Program-made: the position numbers and the translations under genes | Part shown: positions 26,300 through 33,453 of the stretch, piece by piece | Position numbering within the stretch: position 1 is the stretch's first letter | Layout of the letters: every line of letters starts with the position of its first letter | Source: a bacterium | Lineage (GTDB): Bacteria; Patescibacteriota; Gracilibacteria; Absconditabacterales; Absconditicoccaceae | NCBI GenBank assembly: GCA_023245855.1 | Contig: JAHFJL010000003.1 | Span: 14,424-47,876 of the forward strand | DNA: 33,453 bases | Direction of reading: 5' to 3' | Notes under the pieces: generated by a model | Databases searched by the model: none | What the model was told of the DNA's origin: nothing | What the model saw: only the letters and a program-made list of their open reading frames with translations

Positions 26300-26327
26300 C
26301 CATCGGTATCTCCGATTGGTTTTTTTT
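26300..26327 (+). terminator. Terminator of the 137-aa membrane protein gene
   Basis: CCATCGG-TATCT-CCGATTGG (one bulge) followed by eight T, 8 nt after the TAA. An all-AT palindrome just beyond, at about 26322-26350, could end the converging giant gene. Confidence 0.75.
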
Positions 26328-26367
26328 ATATATTTTTTAAAAAATATTTACATACTTATTTTCTAAT

Positions 26368-29300
26368 TTACAAACTAGGAAGCGTGATAATAAGCGTACC
26401 AGAATATTGACCTAATGCTTGATATGCAGAAATATCTATTCTAAGCTCTACTTGAGAAGTTTCTATCTTACATATATTTCCTGTACTTGCTGACTTTCCA
26501 AGGACGACAGTATCTGTACCGATGCTTGTTCGTGCATCCAATGATGATCATGAATTCGCAATACATATTCATGAGCTCACTGTTGCTGCAGGATTCTTAA
26601 TAAAGATATTGCTGCTTGGGATAGTATGTGCGGGGATATTTGTGGTGATATTGAGAAGATCACTTGATTGGATGCTCAAAGTTCGAGGAGCAGCTCCTTG
26701 AATATCGTTACAGAACCATGCGTTGTTGCCGCTCATCGTTATAAATGATCAGGTGATTGATCTTCCTGATGATGCATATATTATGGTACCGAAATCCAAT
26801 GTTTTTCCATATTCACAATATCCAATACCACTCGCACCTGTATAATTGATGCTGTCATTGGTATATGCTTCTACGGTACCAGTTATTCCGTCAGTGTCAA
26901 ATTGAGCTCGTACGGTCTTCATTCCGAATCCTGTGGAGAGTGTCCATGCTTTGGTAGGATCATATCCTTCCCAATCGCTTCGTGATCCACTTGCGCCTGT
27001 ATTGGAGAAACTCATATTTTGTATTCACGTAGCATTGATATTTAGTGTAACTGAATCGCTCGTTGTGGAAGGAGCATCGTTGTTGATGACGAAAGTACCC
27101 GTTGAAATCCCAATTGCGAATAGAGTGAGATGATTAGTATCTATTGATACATAGGGATGTTCATTGATATTTATGACATTAGTTGGAGTTGAGGCGGTCC
27201 ATGTGGATCCATCGTCATGAGAATAATAAACCGAAACAAAATCTCCTATCGCAGCTCCTGGAACCGGTATTCTCAGCTGTACGTTTACAGGATGATCTGA
27301 TATATCTGTAAAATGGATTGATTCGTTTTGATTGTTACCGAAGTCTACTACAGCAAGAACATTAGGGATCCCTGCTTGTGTAGCGAGTGAAGTCGATTGT
27401 TCGATTGGAGTGTCGAGAATTCCAAGAAATGGACTATTATCTTGCTTCTTGACTACGATGCCAGCAGGTGCTTGCATTTCTATTTTGTCAGCTCCCGTTG
27501 ATTGCATGATAAAAGGGATTAATATCTCTCCATCACTGAATTCACTCCTGATTCTTCTGCTTCCTACATAGGTTCCATTTTGGATGTTTTCTAAAGTGCC
27601 TGTTCCATTGATGTATCTCTTACGAGTAAATTCATCAATAATAGTATTTTGATCTGATCTATTTGACGGGATATCTACGGTGTACGTCAAACAATTCGCA
27701 TCACAATAGAGTCATAATCTATTATTTGCTCCATTGTCGCATTGTTCACCTGTTTCTATGATTCCGTTTCCACAGACTGCTGGTCCTGGTACACATGCAG
27801 CATCACCTGCAGGCACAGGAGGTATAAATTTCTGGATACGATTATTACTTGAATCTGCAACATAAGTATCTCATTGTACATCTGCTTTTATATCACCAGG
27901 TCAATTAAGTTGTCCGTTATCAGGACCTAGCAATCCCCATTTTCTTACAAATGTATATGCACCACTTCAACCACAGATAGTGTTATTATTCATATCATTT
28001 CCTGTAGTACAGATATTGTCAGTATAACAATCACAGCCATCACCAATACCATTGGTATTCACATCGGCTTGATCAGGATTGATCACTAACGGACAGTTAT
28101 CGATAGAGAATCCCGAGCTTTGTGCAGGAGCTCCAACTTTTCATGATTGAGATACGGGAGTGACTTCAAATATGAGGGTTGTATTATCTGTAGGAGTTAC
28201 CGTATAGGTTCTGCTTGTCTCTCCAGGAATCTCACTATTATTGAGATATCGTTTGAATGTAGAAGTAGCTTGAGGATCAGTTCAGAACTTCATTACGGTA
28301 GCTTTGTTATTGTTTGTGCTATCCGTGTATGCAATGTAAGGAAGGTCGCTGATAGGATTGATAGTGAGTGAAGTATATAGTGTTCAACTTGTAGAAGCTG
28401 GTGTACCACCGAGAAATTCTCGATCAGTTCCGTTGAATTTTTGTACAGTAGCTTTGTTGCTAGTAGTAGCATCAACATAAGCAACATAAGCCACTCAACT
28501 ACTATTTATAGCAAGTGAGACTGCGTCATTGATACCATCAGCGATTGGTGATCCTACAGCAACCCAAGAAGCGCCATCGAATTTTTGTATGGTAGTGGTC
28601 TGTTGATTGGTATTGCCTTGGTAATTTTGGTAGACTACATAAGGAGTATTGTTATTACCTATAGTAATCGAAGAATCAAATGCTTGAGTATTGGAGAATC
28701 CTTGAGTACCGACAAATTCCCAACTGCTTCCATTAAATTTTTGTACGGTGATTGCATATCCAACTGCTCCATCTGCATAAGCAATATATAGGATATGATT
28801 AGCATCTATAGCAAGCGAAGGCGATCCTGCATAATTATCGGACAATCCTGGAACACCCACAAATTCTCGATCAGTTCCATTGAATTTTTTTACGGTAGCT
28901 TTGTAGCTATGTCAATCATCTCTATAAGCAAGATAAGGAGTACCATCCGAATCTATAACAAGCGATGGATAATATACTGAACCACTAGAGAATGCTGAAG
29001 TACCGACAAATGCTCGATTACTGCCATTAAATTTCATGACGGAAGATCCATATCAATTGGTATATGCTACATACGGTTTATTGGTGGTTGGATTGATGGC
29101 GAGCGAGATATTGCTATTTACACCATCAACGGAAAATTGTCCTGAGCCTATGGTAGTCCAAGAAGATCAGTTCCATTTCATTACGGTGATATTACTTACG
29201 TTATCTATACAATTTGGAGGATCAAGCCAATTGCTGCAGAAATCATCTTTGTATGCTATATAGGGAGTTCAGCTGCTATCAAACGCAAGAGAGGTGTATG

Positions 29301-32300
29301 ATGCTGGTCCTCTTGAGACCGCTCCGCTCGCAAGCCCTTGGATACCTACGGGTATCCAGAAGTCATTGAAGTAGGTGTAGTTGCCTGTGAGTGTTTGCCC
29401 GTTGACTATTGTACCTGAGATAGAAACATTTTGTGCAACAGGAATATGTTCGAGAGTACAAGTAGCGGAACATCAGTCACCACTTGTATTATTTCCATCG
29501 TCACATTGTTCACCTGTTTCTACAATACCGTTACCACAGGTATAACAAGCTGTAGTATCTTGGACATTTTCCCGATTATAATAGAATGAATATCCATCAT
29601 TGTATGACGCTTTGCTATCCAAGAAAGAGATAAGATCAGAACTCAAAGTATTTGTACATATCTTATTATTTTGTAGCGAGAGAGAATATGCGAGTCAATC
29701 CATTCCCACATAGTATGTCCCTGGCAGTCCCGCAAGTTCAGTGATAAGGCTCTCAGGAAGCGTAGCTAATTGATTGTTTTGGAGATAGAGATTTTGAAGA
29801 ACAGAGAGTCCATTGAAAGCACCGGTCGAGATATCCGTAAGAAGATTATTCTCTAGATGAAGATTTAATAGACTAGATAATCAATTAAAAGAATCAGCTC
29901 AAAGAGTTGTTAGTTGATTATTCTGGAGAGATAAATTTTGAAGAACAGATAATCAATTAAAGTCATTACTAGATATATTTGTAATGTTGTTGCTGCTGAG
30001 ATTAAGAGTGGTGAGATAGGCCAATCCAGAAAGAGAAGGTAATTCTCACGAGAGATTGTTGGTTGATAGATTTATCGAAGTCACATGTCCAGCACTACAA
30101 GAGATCCCGTTCCAACCATTGTTGGCATCATTACAGATAGTCCATCCATTAAGCCAGCGACCTGTAGTAGTCCAATGGTCTCCATCTGTTCCCGTATATA
30201 GTCTCACTAACGCTTCACATTCAGCTGGAGAGATATCAACCGTATCACAAGAGAACACTGGTGGTGTACAATTATCTGGAGTTTGTAAAGATTGCCAGTA
30301 TATTCAAAAATTGGTATTAATGAAGTTAAATGTGTCTGTATTTAATGAATAGATACATATCTTATTATAGTTTAAAGTAAGATATGTCAGACTAGGTAAA
30401 TCGGAAACACTGGCAAAACTGGAAATATGATTATTTTCTAAATCAAGACGATCCAAATAATTTAATCCGGAGAGCGAAGGCACGGTTCATGAAAGATTGC
30501 TTGAGTGGATACTCAATTTCGTTACATGTCCACCGATACAACTAACATCAAACTGCATACATACATCAGGGATTGTGGTCTTTGCACAATATACATCATA
30601 TCGATTACAAATTCCTGTTGTAGTTCACCATTGCTTTCCAGTGCCAGCGGTTCCATAAATAGGAGAATATCCACCCCCTAGATACAAATTCCAGTTGTCT
30701 CCATTGGTAGCGTTATAGAATCTCGCTAAAGCTTTACATTCTGTTACAGGGACATCCAAACTTCACGAATTGAAATCACACCAGGTGTCGTTGAATCCAG
30801 TCACTACTAGAGGTACTGGACATGCACTAGTATCTTGATGCAATGACCAATTATAACCAAAATTCATAAAGCTGTAATTACTTTCATTAAGGAAATTAAT
30901 CATTGGTGTACTTAATGAATCTATACAAAGACTATTGTCTCCGACGAATAAATGTCAGTCAGGCCAAGCTCGAGTCGTATACAATCCAGAAAGCGTATCC
31001 TGTGTTATATTTCCTATTTGATTATATTTTACATCGATATAATATCCGCTAGACAACCCAATAAACGCATTATCTCCTATACCTGCTATCCTATTCATTG
31101 CTAAATGGATTGTCTGAAGGCTATAAAGTCCAGCAAATGCACCTGTAGCAATACTTGTTATATCATTCTGATCTAAATTAATAAAGGTAAGTCCCGTCAG
31201 TCCAGTAAAATCCGGTATGTCTGTGAAAAAATTATTATTTGCATAGAAAGAATAAAGGCTAGAAAGTCAGTTCAAACTAGGTAGATTTGTTAGTTGGTTA
31301 TAATCTAGGTATATATATTCAAGATGAGTCAATCCAGAAAAGGAATCATTCGTGATACTTGTCAGATAATTATTTGATAAAGAAATATTCATTAGATCGG
31401 ATAATCACGTAAGCGAAGGTAAAGTTCATGAGAGATTATTATTGGAAAGATTGATTATACTCACATGGTTATTACAGACGATTCCGCTCCAACCACCGCT
31501 ACAAACCGTTGGTGAAGATAGCCATCCTCCTGTATTCGTCCATCCGGATCAATTTGTAGAATCATATATACTGACCAAATTTTCACATTCAGATTGAGGG
31601 ATGTCAGTGACTGTACTACAATCGAATCCAGCTGGTGCTGAACAAGCGCTAGAGTCTTGAGCAGATGGCCAACTCCCGCCTAATGTACTATTCAAAAACG
31701 CCATAACATCCATACTCAAAGATCAGGTACAAATTTTATTAGTGAAGATTTGCAATACAGATAGAGCATTAAGTGATGTGAAGCTATCAGGAATCGTAGT
31801 GAGCTGGTTGCTATCTAAATACAGATAATGAAGATTAGGGAATCCTGCAAAACTAGGAAGACTGGTAATCTGGTTGCTAGATACATAAAGCTGCTGAAGA
31901 TTAGAAAGTCCAGCGATATTAGGTATATCTGTCAGAAGATTGCTAGATACATCCAGTTTGTTAAGATTAGATAATCCTGTAAAACTAGGGATATTTGAGA
32001 TTGTGAGTTGATTGTTTGATAGATCAAGTTGCTGAAGACTAGTTATCACGTTAAGATCGGGTACGCTTGTCAATCAATTATGATCTAAACTAAGATATCG
32101 AGGAGTGCTTCCAGCAAACATTTCGTTTCTGACAGGCAATCCAGGATTGTTGCCCAGAAAAAGAAATTTTGCATTTGTTCCATCAAGTGCGTTGTCTCCT
32201 ATATCCGTCAATCCATTATTATTGAGATAGAGATAAGCGAGACTAGTCAATCCCGTAAGCGAAGGAATAGTTCATGAGAGATTATTATAAGCGAGATTGA

Positions 32301-32637
32301 GATTATTTACATGGTTATCAGTATTACAATTGATACCATGCCAAACACCACAGACTGTAGTTGAAACAAACCATCCTCCCGTATTGGTCCACCCCGATCA
32401 ATTGGTAGAAGTATATAATCTGACTAAATTTTCACATTCATCTCCAGAAATATCCAGACTTCAAGAATTATCACTACACCATGATTCTCTCATATCTGCA
32501 TGTGGAGAATTTTGAAACAAGAGAAATCAGGTTAGCGAAATAGCTAGCACTCAAAGCAGATATTTAAATCCGTGTTTGTGCATATGATGCTTTACCTTGG
32601 TATGGATATGTTGTGGTTTTTTTTTGGGTATTTTCAT
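26368..32637 (-). CDS. Giant surface protein: LRR modules, beta-propeller and Cys-rich repeats, 2089 aa
   Basis: One uninterrupted code-25 frame. It starts MKIPKKKPQHIHTKV, with a membrane/signal helix at about 25-44 (KYLLGVLAISLTGFLLF). Residues 50-1025 hold four LRR modules. Each opens with an N-cap like plant receptor LRRs (ECENLVRLYTSTNGSGWTN, then GGW and C-x-W-x-G-I-x-C) and ends in a C-cap (NKIC...FLN). A Cys-rich DUF4215-like unit follows at 1031-1060 (CGNGIVETGEQCDDGNN). About seven 50-aa units at 1089-1452 suggest a beta-propeller. Then come a thrombospondin-3-like DNCPLVINPDQADVN, one NHL-like unit (DTYVADSSNNRIQKF), a second DUF4215-like unit, and a C-terminal beta domain ending GQYSGTLIITLPSL. 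No LPXTG motif. Likely an adhesin exposed on the cell surface. Promoter at 32695-32722. Confidence 0.92.
28283..29372 (-). repeat. About seven 50-aa propeller-type repeats within the giant gene
   Basis: Each unit follows the pattern S-L-A-I-[DN]-x-x-x-x-P-Y-[IV]-A-Y-x-D, a short loop, then ATVxKFNGxxWEFVG. Examples are DGTPYLAYRDD, KATVKKFNGTDREFVG and NTPYVVYQNY. Seven units would close one propeller. DNA identity between units is visible (GTACGGTAGCTTTGT-like words), so they arose by recent tandem duplication. Confidence 0.8.
29560..32510 (-). repeat. Four N-/C-capped leucine-rich repeat modules within the giant gene
   Basis: Modules start near 32510, 31640, 30770 and 30250. Typical LRR units are LSNLNKLDVSSNLLTDIPNI and LSVLQNLYLQNNQLATLP, the 22-24-aa bacterial/plant pattern. 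Module 3 is short (about two LRRs) and its N-cap carries an extra Cys-rich insert (ICNRYDVYCAKTT). Confidence 0.85.
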
Positions 32638-32694
32638 GGAGAATTGTAACGAACTTTATGGGATAATGTAAAAAAAATATTTTATATTATGATA

Positions 32695-32722
32695 ATTATA
32701 CTCGCCATAGGCATTTTGGCAA
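32695..32722 (-). promoter_or_regulatory. Promoter of the giant surface-protein gene
   Basis: TTGCCA, 16-bp spacer, TATAAT on the minus strand, 58 nt before the start codon. No repressor-like palindrome is evident. Confidence 0.65.
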
Positions 32723-32856
32723 ATTCTGACTGCATTTTTAATGGATTTTTAGTGGACTTTTTACAAAAATTAATTCTAGTAATTTTTGAGAGCTTTTTAG
32801 GCATATATATCCAAAAAATTGCCGATTATTTATTTTTCCCTGTATTAATTTTTTTT

Positions 32857-32884
32857 AAAAAAAAGTACCTATGGATATAGGCAC
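32857..32884 (-). terminator. gltX terminator
   Basis: GTGCCTAT-ATCC-ATAGGTAC (one G-T pair) followed by eight T on the minus strand, about 32 nt after the gltX stop. It separates gltX from the giant gene. Confidence 0.88.
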
Positions 32885-32915
32885 TCATTTATATGTTTTT
32901 TTTATTGAAATTGAT

Positions 32916-33453
32916 TTATTTTACTATTGAAAGTCTCTTGCTTACTCTCTCTTTTCCCATCACTTGCATCACTGAATACAAGTCAGGAGTCTTACCGGTA
33001 CAGCATAATTGCATTCTCATAAACATAGCAATATCACCTATTTTTCAGATATATCCTCACTCTTTAAATTCTGCATTATTACTGGCAAAACCATATTTTT
33101 TTCAGATTTCTTTCAACTGATTGAACCACTCTTCTACGGACATCGTTAAATCGAACGATTGACTATACTCATCAACGAATTTTTTCATTATTTCAGCAGT
33201 AATAGTTGAAGGAAGTAGTTCTTCTCGTTTTCCTTTTCCCTCATTCCTAAGTTTAGTTCGTTCGTCGTCAAAAAAGAAAAGTAATTGCGTCTCGATATCT
33301 GCGTAGGTAGCGAATCTCTTTGGATCTTTTTGTGTATGACGTTCGATATTCAATGCCGCTTTTACATAAGCAACATCGGACTGCATCAATTTCGCTAGTT
33401 CTGAATTATATTTTCCTGCTCGAGCCAAACTCTGCTCGTAAAGCTCATCAGTA
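32916..33453 (-). CDS. gltX: Glutamyl-tRNA synthetase, C-terminal part (5' end off window)
   Basis: About 178 codons of the anticodon-binding half of a class I GltX, which charges tRNA-Glu (and in many bacteria also tRNA-Gln). Family features: YADIETQLLFFFDDE, a helical TAEIMKKFVDEY segment, VEEWFNQLKEIGKKYGF, then GDIAMFMRMQLCCTGKTPDL and YSVMQVMGKERVSKRL at the C-terminus. The last corresponds to the conserved SPDLY-x-V-M-x-x-L-G-x-E-x-x-x-x-R-L ending. Three TGA glycines occur in the final 60 residues (LKEIG, KEG, YIG). The catalytic HIGH/KMSKS half must lie right of the window, so catalytic integrity cannot be judged. Confidence 0.92.

Noticed and set aside
1-33453. Insertion sequences, prophage or integrase genes
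   Set aside because: No transposase, integrase, capsid or terminase motifs were seen in any frame.

Overview
The window reads as a low-GC Patescibacteria (CPR) genome using genetic code 25, in which UGA is glycine. In nearly every long gene TGA sits where the family has a conserved glycine, while tryptophan is TGG. Examples are the two adjacent glycines of the VGGCVRD motif in the tRNA nucleotidyltransferase, the glycine after the serine-protease core of ClpP, and DGT in a HAD phosphatase. This points to Absconditabacteria (SR1) or Gracilibacteria. Read with the standard code, most genes break into fragments; read with code 25, they join into single frames ending in TAA or TAG. Starts rarely have a Shine-Dalgarno sequence.

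Layout. 1-5.6 kb: PhoH-like PIN/ATPase (runs off the left edge), tRNA-Lys(CTT), a small Cys-containing protein, an insert-bearing CCA-adding enzyme (+), and a FISUMP-like gene flanked by clusters of variable-core palindromes. 5.1-9.9 kb: a minus-strand run of a peptidoglycan-binding secreted protein, an AT-hook membrane protein, MiaA, a HAD phosphatase and a nucleoside deaminase. 10-12 kb: ClpP (+) with an Asn in the catalytic-Asp position, converging on an orphan ParB-like protein. 12.2-13.7 kb: a two-gene block (outer-membrane-barrel-like protein and small membrane protein) with no TGA codons. 13.7-25.7 kb: a large minus-strand block of lineage-specific genes. It includes two paralogous TrmB-type regulators whose promoters share an identical 43-bp element, an EgtD-like methyltransferase fused through a membrane helix to an extracytoplasmic domain, a three-domain HAD protein, and large proteins of 750 and 840 aa. 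25.9-26.3 kb: a small TGA-free membrane protein (+). 26.4-32.6 kb: a 2089-aa surface protein with four capped LRR modules, a likely seven-bladed propeller and Cys-rich repeats. Right edge: the C-terminus of GltX.

How the genes may work together. The housekeeping genes (gltX, cca, miaA, tRNA-Lys, clpP, phoH-like) serve translation and RNA or protein turnover. The accessory genes look like cell-surface and envelope functions (giant adhesin, peptidoglycan-binding protein, barrel-like protein, membrane-anchored methyltransferase). The most system-like locus is 18.9-25.7 kb: two adjacent operons, each led by its own TrmB-like regulator behind the same promoter/operator. The genes they control carry a histidine-methyltransferase-like domain and a HAD domain. 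Period-7 tandem repeats recur at four places, two of them inside the CCA enzyme.
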